DNA of 64,000 nt from Dyella sp. GSA-30 (GCF_027924605.1 NZ_AP027042.1:3015524-3079523), one strand, 5' to 3'. Positions 35,187 to 43,937 are shown, numbered from the stretch's first letter. Made by a program: numbers and translations. The notes: generated by a model from the letters alone, not told the origin.

Positions 35187-35717
35187 TCAGCAGCCCCAAT
35201 TGCCTAAAACTTGCTCCGCTGGACTAGGCGGGACATGCCACCACCACGCGATAATTTTCCAAATCGCGTAGACCCACACCCCGCCGATCAGGCTCCAAAA
35301 CTGTAGCCGAGAGAACCACTTCGCGACTTCGGCATTCGCACGTGTCCGCTCTGTCAAATTTGGCCTTTTAATTTCGCGCAGCCCAGCCACGATAGGGTTT
35401 ACAAGCGATGCTGCGGTTAGTTCAATTTGCGCATGATTTGCAGACAAGATCCGGTGGATCCGAGTGATCGATAAACAACCGAGCAAGATGCTGATCGCCC
35501 AGAGGATAATTGCAACTACCGCCATCGAGTTGAGTGCAGTTCGCGGCAAGCTGTCCAGTTTCTGCAGGGCATATCCTATCGACGCGCCTGCAGCGGCCAT
35601 TAGGAAGTAGGTGTACTTCGATTTGCTTTCGTTATAAAAAGTTGCCAGCGCGTCCGCGCGGCGGATCAAATCTGCGTGTATCGCCCGATTGACAGCTTCA
35701 GCGTCTTCCAAAGCCAT
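35187..35717 (-). CDS. Three-span membrane protein of unknown function
   Basis: The 176-residue protein has an N-terminal amphipathic helix with an acidic/basic pattern. Two close membrane segments follow (YTYFLMAAAGASIGYAL and MAVVAIILWAISILLGCLS), then a cytoplasmic helical loop and a third segment (FWSLIGGVWVYAIWKIIAWWW). AGGGGGATAAC precedes the ATG. The layout recalls SLATT-type effector proteins of bacterial defence systems, but I see no diagnostic motif, so this is a shape similarity only. The 180 bp upstream hold no gene. Confidence 0.6.
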   Translation of the reverse strand: MALEDAEAVNRAIHADLIRRADALATFYNESKSKYTYFLMAAAGASIGYALQKLDSLPRTALNSMAVVAIILWAISILLGCLSITRIHRILSANHAQIELTAASLVNPIVAGLREIKRPNLTERTRANAEVAKWFSRLQFWSLIGGVWVYAIWKIIAWWWHVPPSPAEQVLGNWGC

Positions 35718-35901
35718 GTTATCCCCCTAGCTGCGGCTCGCCGGTTTTGGTCGGTCTCGCCACGAGTCACTAGTTCATGCTCGAAATGCTTGTTTGCGTA
35801 ATCGTTAACCTGTAACAGTTCATTCCTTCGAATGGGCGTTTGCGATGCGCATAGACTGCCGAACTTTGCTTGCTCGTCGATATGACGTGATGCCGGCTGG
35901 T

Positions 35902-36405
35902 TCAGCCGCTGTGATGCTGTTGACGAGAGGTCGTTTTAAGCGGCTGCGCCGGCTCTTGCGCCGGGACCTGGACAGTGCCAACAGGCGGGGCTGATGGCTC
36001 TGCGAGGGGAGCGGTGAGTTTGGAATCTGGCGGTCCGAAATGAATCCAAGGCCCGACATAGTGCCAAACGGCGGCGCTACCAGTCAGAAGCGCGCCGACG
36101 GCTAGGCCAACGCCCGCAATGCGGTGTCGCCATTTGACGAGATCGTCAACTTTTTTACCGAGATCGGTGACCTGGGCGCCTAACGTGGTCATCTGGCTGA
36201 TCGACGTATCGATTTTTCCCTCGACCTTACCTGCGGAGGCTATCTGGTGTCCCACGCGTTCTTCCAGGGAGGCCAGTTTCTCAATCACCCTTGTGAGCAT
36301 CTCAAGGTTGATGTGTCCGTTCATCATCCCTGCGAAGGATGCCCCCGGTGTTTGCGCTGTTTGATCGAGCGAAGGTCGAACCGCTTCAGGCTCTTGCTCG
36401 GTCAT
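35902..36405 (-). CDS. Coiled-coil membrane protein paired with a SinR-like gene
   Basis: The 167-residue protein has a soluble acidic N-terminus and a coiled coil (about 30-105: EMLTRVIEKLASLEERVGHQI, TSISQMTTLGAQVTDLGKKVDDLV). One membrane segment follows (IAGVGLAVGALLTGSAAVWHYVG), and then a proline-rich tail. The topology suggests an inner-membrane anchor with a cytoplasmic oligomerising stalk. The ATG at 36405 overlaps the preceding gene by four bases, so they form a coupled pair. Not a recognised family. Confidence 0.65.
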   Translation of the reverse strand: MTEQEPEAVRPSLDQTAQTPGASFAGMMNGHINLEMLTRVIEKLASLEERVGHQIASAGKVEGKIDTSISQMTTLGAQVTDLGKKVDDLVKWRHRIAGVGLAVGALLTGSAAVWHYVGPWIHFGPPDSKLTAPLAEPSAPPVGTVQVPAQEPAQPLKTTSRQQHHSG

Positions 36406-36665
36406 ACGCTTTCCCAATTTAGCTTGAGCCACTCCCAGATATCGTTAGGAGCACGCCCATAGTAACCCGATAGCGCTGCTACTAAGGCATTATCGGCGGA
36501 TCCATCTGAAATGCTGAGCCTGTCCGAAAGGTCCTTACTTGTCCCTGTGAACTTAACTAGGTATTCACCACGCGGCAGCTTGTAAAATTGACCGGGCATG
36601 ACTTCTGCCAGCTTTGCAGCAAGCGCGTCTGCTTTACCTGTAGGCACTACCAAAAAAGTCGCCAT
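36402..36665 (-). CDS. SinR-like small protein
   Basis: The 87-residue protein begins MATFLVVPTGKADALAAKLAE and ends with ALSGYYGRAPNDIWEWLKLNWE. This looks like the small proteins often labelled SinR family, although they are not the Bacillus SinR repressor. They have a compact alpha/beta fold and unknown role. Here it is coupled (ATGA overlap) to a coiled-coil membrane protein. Among the remains of an integrative element, a two-component module such as defence or toxin/antidote is conceivable; this is inference. Confidence 0.6.
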   Translation of the reverse strand: MATFLVVPTGKADALAAKLAEVMPGQFYKLPRGEYLVKFTGTSKDLSDRLSISDGSADNALVAALSGYYGRAPNDIWEWLKLNWESV

Positions 36666-36932
36666 GTAGACCCTGCTTCCTATGCTCCCCCCGCACCCGG
36701 CGAAGTATGGTGATTGGTAACCGCGTTATCAATGACCTTGCGGTAATGGACCCCGCTGAATTGGGGGCCAAATTGGACGCCCCTCGCCTTGACCTATCTC
36801 GGGCTCCACGTGGATACCCTATCCCCATAACCGGCTCCGAAGCCCACCAGCTCTTCTCCCCATCGCCGAGGTGGCATGACGCTCCCGTTCGCGCGCCACG
36901 TGTCCTTTCAGGCAGACCGTGGCGCTTGATGG

Positions 36933-37070
36933 CTACGCCCTATCACGCTTGATGGCCACTATCCGGCTACCTGCCCGTAATCCATCCAGGTAGTCTGCCC
37001 ACGCCTGCATCATGCGCTTGCGCTCGTCCAGGTACTGGGCAGCATGGGTGTACGCCTCACGGACTTTGTT
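36933..37070 (-). pseudogene. C-terminal remnant of a P4-type tyrosine recombinase
   Basis: Only the last 45 or so residues of an integrase remain: NKVREAYTHAAQYLDERKRMMQ-AWADYLDGLRAG. They match the terminal helices of P4-like integrases (DUF4102 type), which come after the catalytic Tyr. Upstream of codon 1 of the match the sequence turns abruptly into dispersed repeat copy D. The fragment lies 240 bp from the 3' end of tRNA-Leu, where an integrase of an island inserted in that tRNA would be expected. Confidence 0.75.
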
Positions 37071-37100
37071 TGGGCAAAAGGGACGGGGGTAGTTAACTGG
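37071..37100 (-). repeat. Dispersed repeat, copy D (inverted, partial)
   Basis: On the minus strand it reads AGTTAACTACCCCCGTCCC followed by TTTTGCCC. It shares the TTAACTACCCCCGTCCC core with copies A-C and abuts the truncated integrase. Confidence 0.65.
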
Positions 37101-37236
37101 CTCACGCCTCTGAGGCCATTGAGTAGTTATCTCGTGACACCCGCCCATTTTACGAGCAGGCAGAGAATAAGCCTGGTTTTTACAAACAACTCATTCCAAC
37201 GGGTTTCATTGGGGATATTCGCGTCATCTAGACATA

Positions 37237-37264
37237 AAAAAACCTGCCGCGCGGCAGGTTTTTT
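37237..37264 (-). terminator. Terminator of the tRNA-Leu transcript
   Basis: AAAAAACCTGCC-GCGC-GGCAGGTTTTTT is a perfect 12-bp stem with T-runs in both directions, 43 bases beyond the tRNA 3' end. Confidence 0.9.
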
Positions 37265-37306
37265 CTAGTTCTTGAGGATCGCCTTTGGCGTCCTCGAACC
37301 CTTACG

Positions 37307-37392
37307 TGGTACCGGTGATAGGACTCGAACCTACACGACATCGCTGCCAGTGGATTTTGAGTCCACCGCGTCTACCATTCCGCCACACCGGC
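37307..37392 (-). tRNA. tRNA-Leu, anticodon CAA
   Basis: An 86-nt class II tRNA on the minus strand. The acceptor arms GCCGGTG and CACCGGT pair (one G-U at the end), the discriminator A is followed by encoded CCA, and the anticodon arm is GTGGA CTCAAAA TCCAC with CAA at 34-36. The long variable arm is CTGGCAGCGATGTCGTG and the T arm has TAGG TTCGAGT CCTA. It reads the UUG codon. tRNA-Leu genes are frequent integration sites, and an integrase remnant lies on the 3' side. Confidence 0.95.
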
Positions 37393-37417
37393 ACGTAAGC
37401 CGCACATTATGCATAGT

Positions 37418-37996
37418 TCAGTGGACGGGGTCGAGCCCCAATTTGCGCTCCTGGCGCTCGTAGTGCTGATCGGCGTCGACCGGCTTGAAGACGGCGCAGC
37501 GGGTCATCTGGCCGGAGTAGATATGCAGGCTGACGGCCACTTCGTCGGTGGGGTTGCGGATGGTGTGGTACTCGTGCGGTGGGATCAGGCTGCCGGCGGA
37601 GCCGGGGCCGGCCTGGATCGAGCCGACCGGCTGGAAGCGCCAGTGGCCTTCTTCGTTGGCCAGGCGCTCGTACTGCACTACCTCCAGCGCGCCGCTCCAG
37701 ACACCCTCGACGCACCACATGCCGTCGTGGTCGTGGATCGGGGTGCCCTGGCCGGGGCCCCAGGTCATCGCCACGACGCAGTAGCCGTGCTCCTCGCTGC
37801 AATAGAGCTCGCGGCGGGCGTAGCGACCTTCGGCGGTTTCGAACACGCACTCGGGGAGCTTTACTTCCTTGCCGCGGATGAGCTGGCACAAGCTGTTGCG
37901 CAGGCTGTCGGTGATGGCCGGGGTCGTGTCCTTGACCACGGCGGCGTCGATCGCATCGATGAGTTTGCGACAGCCTGGAAATTCCATAGTAAGCAT
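37418..37996 (-). CDS. Cysteine dioxygenase
   Basis: The 192-residue cupin protein has the CDO signature: the Fe ligands in TPIHDHDGMWC and a third His in PPHEYHTIRN. SGALEVVQYE and SLHIYSGQMTRC lie in the usual places. It oxidises cysteine to cysteine sulfinic acid, controlling cysteine levels and giving sulfite or taurine precursors. The length matches bacterial CDOs. It stands alone, but 70 bp from the metX-type gene, so the neighbourhood is devoted to sulfur amino acids. Confidence 0.92.
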   Translation of the reverse strand: MLTMEFPGCRKLIDAIDAAVVKDTTPAITDSLRNSLCQLIRGKEVKLPECVFETAEGRYARRELYCSEEHGYCVVAMTWGPGQGTPIHDHDGMWCVEGVWSGALEVVQYERLANEEGHWRFQPVGSIQAGPGSAGSLIPPHEYHTIRNPTDEVAVSLHIYSGQMTRCAVFKPVDADQHYERQERKLGLDPVH

Positions 37997-38063
37997 GGTG
38001 GTTCTCGGGGGACGACGGATGCGGTGGCAGTTTACCAGTCTGCGGAAAAGCCTGCGTTAGGCC

Positions 38064-39164
38064 TTAAAGCTGAGCCAGAAACCCGCCCATCGCCCGACTG
38101 TAGTTCTCGATATCGACCAGGAAGGCGTCGTGGCCCTGGGGGGAGTCCAGCGCGACGAATTCGACCCGCGCTCCGGCCGTTTCCAGCCCCTGGGCGATCT
38201 GCTCCTGCTGCTCCAGCGGGAACAGGATGTCCGTGCTGACGCCGATCACCATCGCCTGCTCGATACGGATGCGCTTGAGGCCGTCCTGCACGTTACCGTT
38301 GCCGTACTCTGCCATGTCAAACCAGTCGCTGGCGCGCGACAGGTAGAGGTAGCTGTTCGGGTCGAAGGTGTGCACGAAACGGCGTGCATGGCCTTCGAGA
38401 TAGGACTCCACCTCGAACTCCAGGCCGAACGGATCGTCGTCGCGCTCTTCTGCGTTCAGCCGGATGCGGGCGAAGCGGCCGTTCCACTCCATCGCCGAGC
38501 GATAGGTGATGACGCCGAGCTTGCGCGCGATCGCCATGCCGGTGTCGGGATAGCGTTCGTCGGTGTAGAGCCCTTCGTTCCAGTTCGGATCGAGTCGGAT
38601 CGCTTCGCGTTGCAGCGAGCGGATCGCGATGGCGAAGGGCTGTGCCTGCGGCGCCGTATCGACGCTGATGTGCGCACGTACGCTGCCCGGATGCAGCAGC
38701 ATGTAGGCCAGCGCGCTCATGCCGCCCATCGAGCAGCCGATCAGGCAGGCCAGTTTTTCGATGCCCAGGCCGCTTACCGCTGCATGTGCTGCGTTGGCGA
38801 CGTCTTCCAGCGACAGCTCGGGAAAGCTCAGGCGATAGGCGCTACCGGTAGCCGGATCGATCGACGCCGGGCAGGTCGAGCCCTTGTCGCTGCCCAGCGA
38901 ATTGACGCAGATGACGAACCAGCGATTCGTATCGATGGCCTTGCCTGGGCCGATCATCGCTTCCCACCAGCCGGGCGAGGGGTCTTGATCGTTCGATGCG
39001 GCATGCGCACTGGGCGAGAGGCCGGTGAGGATCAATACAGCATTGTCGGCGGCAGCGCTGAGTTTGCCCCAGGTTTCAAAAGCGACCTGCGCGCCATGCA
39101 ACTCGCCGCCGCGCTTCATGGCAAAAGGCGAGGGCAGTTTGTGGTAGCGGCGCGCGTCGTTCAT
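38064..39164 (-). CDS. metX: MetX-family homoserine/serine O-acyltransferase
   Basis: This 366-residue alpha/beta-hydrolase acyltransferase has a nucleophile Ser in LIGCSMGGMSAL, Asp in GVSTDILFP and His in SPQGHDAFLV. It activates homoserine for methionine synthesis. In Xanthomonadales some MetX-like proteins are instead serine O-succinyltransferases for cysteine synthesis, and I cannot separate the two from sequence alone. The true start is ATG 39164, whose first base is shared with the ccmI stop (TGATG). It is therefore translationally coupled to the cytochrome c maturation operon, an unexpected place for it. Confidence 0.9.
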   Translation of the reverse strand: MNDARRYHKLPSPFAMKRGGELHGAQVAFETWGKLSAAADNAVLILTGLSPSAHAASNDQDPSPGWWEAMIGPGKAIDTNRWFVICVNSLGSDKGSTCPASIDPATGSAYRLSFPELSLEDVANAAHAAVSGLGIEKLACLIGCSMGGMSALAYMLLHPGSVRAHISVDTAPQAQPFAIAIRSLQREAIRLDPNWNEGLYTDERYPDTGMAIARKLGVITYRSAMEWNGRFARIRLNAEERDDDPFGLEFEVESYLEGHARRFVHTFDPNSYLYLSRASDWFDMAEYGNGNVQDGLKRIRIEQAMVIGVSTDILFPLEQQEQIAQGLETAGARVEFVALDSPQGHDAFLVDIENYSRAMGGFLAQL

Positions 39165-40198
39165 CAATGAACCTTGTCGATGGTGATCTTGATCGGAGTC
39201 TTGCTGGCCACGTCGACCACGCCGGCATCGCCTTCGAGGTCGCCGCTCTGCGCGATCGCCTGGCCGCTCTTGCTGATGCGGGCGCCGACGAACACACGGC
39301 TGGCGGTGGACAGGCGCAGCTGCGGGGCCATCGCCATGGCGTCCGTCAGTGTGACATGCATTGGCCAGGCGGCCGGCGCGAGTTTGGCGACGGCCAGCGG
39401 CATGGGCGGGCCTTGTTCGGCACGCGCATAGACGAACAGCGCGTCGCCCGGCGCCAGTTTGTTTTTCAATGCGGGCGAGAGGCTGACTTCGACTTGCAGC
39501 GCAGGGCCGTTGGCAGCGGCGGTCGATGCCGAAGCGGGCTGGGGGCCGGCGCGCGATTCGGCGGCGACAATCTGTTGGGCTACGGCCTGCGCCACTTTCG
39601 AGCTGGGATCCAGCAGCGGTTGCAGCTTGCGCCAGGTGGCCGCGGCCTCGGCGAATTGATCGTGCTGAAACTGGCTGATACCAAGCAGCCACAGACCGCG
39701 TTGATTGTCGGGTTCCAACTGCACCACGTGTTGCAGCAGTTCCAACGAGCGGCCGTCGATCAGGTGGTCGCTGCGCTGAATCGAATCGGCCTCGGCCCAG
39801 CCAACCATGGCGGCGGTGTTGTTGGCATCGAGGTCGAGCACCTTGCCGTAGGCATCGCGCGCTTCGCTACCCTTATGCATCGCACTATAGGTCTGCCCAA
39901 GCAACAGCCAGCCCTGTACGTCGTCCGGCTTTTGCACCAGATGCTGCTGCAGCTCGGCCACGGCCTGATCGATATTGAGTGGCGCCTCCTTGGGCACGCC
40001 GTTGAGCGCGACAGGCGTGCCGACCACGAGATACAAACCGACGGCAGCCAGCGGCAGCAGCAGGGTAATGACCAACGCCAGCACGAAAATCCGGCGAGGA
40101 TAGCCTTCGCCGCGAGCGCGGCGAATCATCGGAACCAGAACAAGTGCCAGCGCCACGACAACCATCGCAGTGGCGATGGCATAGAAACCGAATATCAC
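39164..40198 (-). CDS. ccmI: Cytochrome c biogenesis protein CcmI
   Basis: The 344-residue protein has two membrane segments near the N-terminus (FYAIATAMVVVALALVLVPM and IFVLALVITLLLPLAAVGLYL). A periplasmic TPR domain follows (LQQHLVQKPDDVQGWLLLGQTY, ANNTAAMVGWAEAD, PDNQRGLWLLGISQF), then a C-terminal beta domain. CcmI holds apocytochrome c for heme attachment with CcmF and CcmH. The start is GTG at 40198, overlapping the ccmH stop by four bases. Confidence 0.9.
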   Translation of the reverse strand: MIFGFYAIATAMVVVALALVLVPMIRRARGEGYPRRIFVLALVITLLLPLAAVGLYLVVGTPVALNGVPKEAPLNIDQAVAELQQHLVQKPDDVQGWLLLGQTYSAMHKGSEARDAYGKVLDLDANNTAAMVGWAEADSIQRSDHLIDGRSLELLQHVVQLEPDNQRGLWLLGISQFQHDQFAEAAATWRKLQPLLDPSSKVAQAVAQQIVAAESRAGPQPASASTAAANGPALQVEVSLSPALKNKLAPGDALFVYARAEQGPPMPLAVAKLAPAAWPMHVTLTDAMAMAPQLRLSTASRVFVGARISKSGQAIAQSGDLEGDAGVVDVASKTPIKITIDKVH

Positions 40199-40641
40199 CA
40201 GTCGTCCCCTTGGTCGATCGTAGCCGTGTCGATCGGCGTGCCGGCGCGACTGCGCTTGCGCACGGTAAACACCACCACGCCCGCACCTGCCAGCAGTATC
40301 GCCAGCGGCCCGAACCACAGCAGCAAGGTGCTTGCCTTGACCGGTGGGTCGTACAGCACGAAGTCGGAATAACGGTCGACCAGATATTGCTTGATCTGCG
40401 CGTCGCTCTTGCCGGCCTGCATCTGCTCGAACACTTCGTGGCGCAGGTCGCGCGCGAGATCCGCGTTGGAATCGGCCAGATTCTCGTTCTGGCAGACCAG
40501 GCAACGCAATTCGCTGGTCAGTTTCTGGAAGCGCACTTCTTCGGCGTGATCCTTGAACGGCAGCGGATCGATCGCCTGCGCGGCAAGCGTGCCGCACATC
40601 AGCAACAAGGCAGCGCAAACGATATGACGCAAGGCGCGCAT
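40195..40641 (-). CDS. ccmH: Cytochrome c-type biogenesis protein CcmH
   Basis: The 148-residue protein has a signal peptide (IVCAALLLMCGTLAAQA) and the redox motif RCLVCQN in its periplasmic domain. The conserved SDAQIKQYLVDRYSDFVLYDPP and a C-terminal membrane anchor (LLLWFGPLAILLAGAGVVVF) follow. It reduces the apocytochrome CXXCH thiols. The start at 40641 shares a base with the dsbE stop (TGATG). Confidence 0.95.
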   Translation of the reverse strand: MRALRHIVCAALLLMCGTLAAQAIDPLPFKDHAEEVRFQKLTSELRCLVCQNENLADSNADLARDLRHEVFEQMQAGKSDAQIKQYLVDRYSDFVLYDPPVKASTLLLWFGPLAILLAGAGVVVFTVRKRSRAGTPIDTATIDQGDDW

Positions 40642-41183
40642 CACGGCTGCTCCTTCGCCAATGCGGCGATCGCCGGCTTGAGTTCCTTGGCGATCACATC
40701 CGGCGTCAACGGGCCGATGTGCTTGTAGCGGATAACGCCCTTGCCATCGACCAGAAAGCTTTCCGGCGCGCCATACACGCCGAAGTCGATCGCCGTGCGG
40801 CCTTCGCGGTCGACGATGATCAGGTCGTACGGATTGCCATGCTGGGTGAGCCACGCCTTGGCGTCTTCCGGTGCATCCTTGTAGTTGTAGCCGATCAATG
40901 GCACGCCGATGTTCTTGCCGTCGGCCATCAACACCGGATGTTCTTCACCGCAGGCGACGCACCAGCTGCCGAAGACATTGATCAGATAAGGCTTGCCCAG
41001 CAGCGTGTCGCGGCTGACGGTTTGCGCGGGATCGTCCAGCTTGGGCAATGCGAAAGCAGGCGCCGGCTTGTTGATCAGCGGCGACGGCACTTCGCGCTGG
41101 TCGTGCTGCGTGTTCCACCAGATGCCGAAGCCGAACAGCACCACCAGCAGCAGGAAGCCGAAGAAGGGAATCAGCCGACTCAT
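40641..41183 (-). CDS. dsbE: Thiol:disulfide interchange protein CcmG/DsbE
   Basis: The 180-residue protein has an N-terminal membrane anchor (LIPFFGFLLLVVLFGFGIWW) and a periplasmic thioredoxin fold with active site WCVAC. GKPYLINVFGSWC and YGAPESFLVDGKGVI with cis-Pro are present. It passes electrons to CcmH and apocytochrome c. ATG 41183 overlaps the ccmF stop (ATGA). The membrane electron donor may be the CcdA protein at 29234. Confidence 0.95.
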   Translation of the reverse strand: MSRLIPFFGFLLLVVLFGFGIWWNTQHDQREVPSPLINKPAPAFALPKLDDPAQTVSRDTLLGKPYLINVFGSWCVACGEEHPVLMADGKNIGVPLIGYNYKDAPEDAKAWLTQHGNPYDLIIVDREGRTAIDFGVYGAPESFLVDGKGVIRYKHIGPLTPDVIAKELKPAIAALAKEQP

Positions 41184-43156
41184 GCCTTGGATTCCTGCAA
41201 CGGCGATGCCTTGGTGGTCTTGGCGGGTGCCTCCGCACGGCTGGCGCGGAAACGGCGCTCGCCAGCACTGACAAAGCCACCCAGCATCATGAACAGGCCA
41301 CCGAGCCAGATCCAGCGTATGAAGGGCTTGTGATAAAGCCGCAAAGCCCACGCGCCTTCGATGCTGTTCGGATCCATAGGCTCGCCGAGCGCCACATACA
41401 GGTCGCGGGTAATGCCCGGATCGATCGCCGACTCGGTCTGAATCTGCCCGCGCGAATACATGCGTTTCTGCGGATGCATCACGGTGATCGGCGTACCGCT
41501 GCGCGACACGGTGACCGTGCCCTGGTCGGCTTTCCAGTTCGGGCCTTCGGTTTCGCGCACGCCATCGAAACGGAATTCGTAGCCGCCGATTACCTGCGTC
41601 TCACCAGGCGCCATGCGCACATCGCGCTCGACGCTCAAGGATTCGGACAGCAACACGCCGGCCAGGAAAATACCCACGCCAAAATGCGCCAGCAACATGC
41701 CGGCCATTTCGGCTGGGTAGCGGCGGCCACGCGGCATCTCGCGCCAACGCTTGAACACATAAAGCAGCGTGCCGACACCGGTCCACACCGCCGCGGCAAC
41801 GCCTGCCGTAGCCTTCGCGTTGCCGTCGGTAACGAGCGCGGCAACGATGGCGCAGGCGATCGCGGCAAGGCCCGCACGCCACAACACCTTCTTGAGCGTG
41901 GGCATGTCGCTCTTGCCCCAGCGCAGATACGGGCCGAACGGCAACAGAAGCACGACCGGCAGCATCAGCAGGGTAAACAGGAAGCCGAAGTAGGGCGGCC
42001 CGACCGAGATCTTGCCCAGGTTCAAGGCGTCGCCGATCAACGGAAACAGCGTGCCCAGCAGCACCATCGCCGCGGCGACGGTCAGCATGAGGTTGCCGAT
42101 CAGCATCGCGGTTTCGCGCGAGACCAGGGCAAATGCCTTGCCACCGGCGACCTTGGGCGCGCGCAGCGCATACAGCAGTAGCGAGCCACCGACGACGACA
42201 ATCAGGAAACAAAGGATGAAAAGCCCGCGGCGCGGATCGGACGCAAACGCATGCACCGAGGTCAACACGCCCGAGCGCACCAGGAAGGTGCCGAGCAGGG
42301 ACAGCGAGAACGCAAAGATCGATAGCAGGATGGTCCACGCACGCAAGGTGCCGCGCTTCTCCGTGATCGCCTGCGCGTGCACCAGCGCCGCGCCGACCAG
42401 CCAGGGCATGAAGCTGGCGTTTTCGACCGGATCCCAGAACCACCAGCCACCCCAGCCCAACTCGGCATACGCCCACCAGCTACCGGCGACGATGCCGGCC
42501 GATAGGAAGCCCCAGGCGATATTGGTCCACGGTCTTGCCCAACGTACCCACGCCAGTTCGAGCTCGCCGCCGAGCAGGGCCGCAATCGAGAATGCGAACG
42601 CCACCGAGAAACCGACGTAGCCCATGTAGAGCACCGGCGGATGGAACGTCATACCGGGGTCTTGCAGCACGGGATTGAGATCGCCACCGTCCGCCGGCAT
42701 CGGCAACATGCGCAGGAACGGGTTGGACGTGAACACGATAAAGGCGAGGAAGCCGACCGCCACCAGACCAAGCACGCCGAGCACGCGTGCGACGAATACC
42801 TCAGGGAGATGACGGCTCAATGCCGCCAACGCCACCGTCCACAGGTTGAGGATAAAAATCCACAACAGCAGCGAACCTTCGTGCGCACCCCAGACGGCGG
42901 CAATGCGGTAATACCAGGGCAGGGCCAGGTTCGAATTGTCGGCCACATAGCGCACCGAGAAATCGAAATGCAGGAAGGCGCTGACCAGGATGAAAAACGC
43001 TGCGGCCACGAACACGGCTTGCCCCGCAGCTGCGGGACGCGCCACAGCAATCAGCGCGCGATTGCCGCGCCAGGCGCCGATCAGCGGCAGCACGCCCTGC
43101 GCCAGGGCGAGCAGCATGGCGAGGATAAGCGCGAGTTGGCCGAGTTCTGGGGTCAT
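41180..43156 (-). CDS. ccmF: Heme lyase subunit CcmF
   Basis: This 658-residue membrane protein has about 15 helices. The heme-handling WWD domain is clear: GWGGWWFWDPVENASFMPWL. Conserved His-containing loops (WGAHEGSLLLW, MTFHPPVLYMGYVG) are in place. It attaches heme covalently to apocytochrome c with CcmH and CcmI. Family length is about 650. Part of the ccmABCDEFGHI operon. Confidence 0.97.
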   Translation of the reverse strand: MTPELGQLALILAMLLALAQGVLPLIGAWRGNRALIAVARPAAAGQAVFVAAAFFILVSAFLHFDFSVRYVADNSNLALPWYYRIAAVWGAHEGSLLLWIFILNLWTVALAALSRHLPEVFVARVLGVLGLVAVGFLAFIVFTSNPFLRMLPMPADGGDLNPVLQDPGMTFHPPVLYMGYVGFSVAFAFSIAALLGGELELAWVRWARPWTNIAWGFLSAGIVAGSWWAYAELGWGGWWFWDPVENASFMPWLVGAALVHAQAITEKRGTLRAWTILLSIFAFSLSLLGTFLVRSGVLTSVHAFASDPRRGLFILCFLIVVVGGSLLLYALRAPKVAGGKAFALVSRETAMLIGNLMLTVAAAMVLLGTLFPLIGDALNLGKISVGPPYFGFLFTLLMLPVVLLLPFGPYLRWGKSDMPTLKKVLWRAGLAAIACAIVAALVTDGNAKATAGVAAAVWTGVGTLLYVFKRWREMPRGRRYPAEMAGMLLAHFGVGIFLAGVLLSESLSVERDVRMAPGETQVIGGYEFRFDGVRETEGPNWKADQGTVTVSRSGTPITVMHPQKRMYSRGQIQTESAIDPGITRDLYVALGEPMDPNSIEGAWALRLYHKPFIRWIWLGGLFMMLGGFVSAGERRFRASRAEAPAKTTKASPLQESKA

Positions 43157-43244
43157 GATTACCGGGACTTGAAGGAGGAAAAACGCATGACGGAAGGGAA
43201 AAGCTCAACCATGTGAATTCCGTTCGTGAGCAGGTCGGTTCATG

Positions 43245-43715
43245 CTATTCGCCTTCGGGTCGCGCCGCGTTGCCACCCAAGCCGGGCTTGCCCTGATGGG
43301 CCTTGGCCATGGCGTCCTTCAGTTCCTTGGGCATATAGGTTTCGTCGTGCTTGGCGAGCACTTCGTTGGCGATAAAGCGCGCGTTATCCATATGGCCGGT
43401 CGCGATCACTGACTGGTTGTCGCGAAACAGATCCGGCAGGATGCCGGTGTATTCGACCGGCATGTTGCCGCCGGCATCGACCACCGTGAAGGTGACCTTG
43501 AGCGAATCAGGGCTGCGCTGGATCGAGCCCGCCTTCACCATGCCGCCCAGGCGGAACGTCTTGTAACGGGTGGCTTCGCCCGACTGAACCTGGCTCGGCG
43601 TAAACAGGTAATTCATGTTCTGCTGCAGGGCGAACACGATCAGGGCGACCGCGACCGTTGCCGCGGCGACGACGAGAAGCACGATGATAAGCCGACGTTT
43701 GCGAGTGGGATTCAT
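43245..43715 (-). CDS. ccmE: Heme chaperone CcmE
   Basis: The 156-residue protein has an N-terminal signal anchor ([22 protein letters not shown]) and an OB-fold periplasmic domain ([37 protein letters not shown]). The heme-binding His lies in [10 protein letters not shown]. It carries heme from CcmABCD to CcmF. Confidence 0.96.
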   Translation of the reverse strand: MNPTRKRRLIIVLLVVAAATVAVALIVFALQQNMNYLFTPSQVQSGEATRYKTFRLGGMVKAGSIQRSPDSLKVTFTVVDAGGNMPVEYTGILPDLFRDNQSVIATGHMDNARFIANEVLAKHDETYMPKELKDAMAKAHQGKPGLGGNAARPEGE

Positions 43716-43739
43716 GGAGCGCTCGTTGGGGGCTTCGCG

Positions 43740-43937
43740 TTACGACGAAGCCGATGGAGTACGGGGCGTGCGTTCCTGCCGCGCAGCCTGACGCGCAAGG
43801 CGCGCACGCAGTTCGCGCAGGTTGCGGCGGCGGCGCAGGGCGGGAGCGATGAAGTCCGCGATCAGCACGATAAAAAACACGGCATAGGCCGGCCAGACAT
43901 ACGCGGCGTAACCGCCCATGGCGAAGAACGCATTCAT
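43740..43937 (-). CDS. ccmD: Heme exporter subunit CcmD
   Basis: The 65-residue protein has one membrane helix (MGGYAAYVWPAYAVFFIVLIADF) followed by a basic cytoplasmic tail (RRRRNLRELRARLARQ), the typical CcmD layout. It helps release holo-CcmE. The ATG overlaps the ccmC stop by four bases. Confidence 0.93.
   Translation of the reverse strand: MNAFFAMGGYAAYVWPAYAVFFIVLIADFIAPALRRRRNLRELRARLARQAARQERTPRTPSASS

Noticed and set aside
40641-41351. Longer N-terminal versions of dsbE, ccmH, ccmA, emrA, marR and others
   Set aside because: The frames stay open upstream because of the high GC content, but family start positions, ribosome-binding sites and ATGA/TGATG overlaps support the shorter starts used here.
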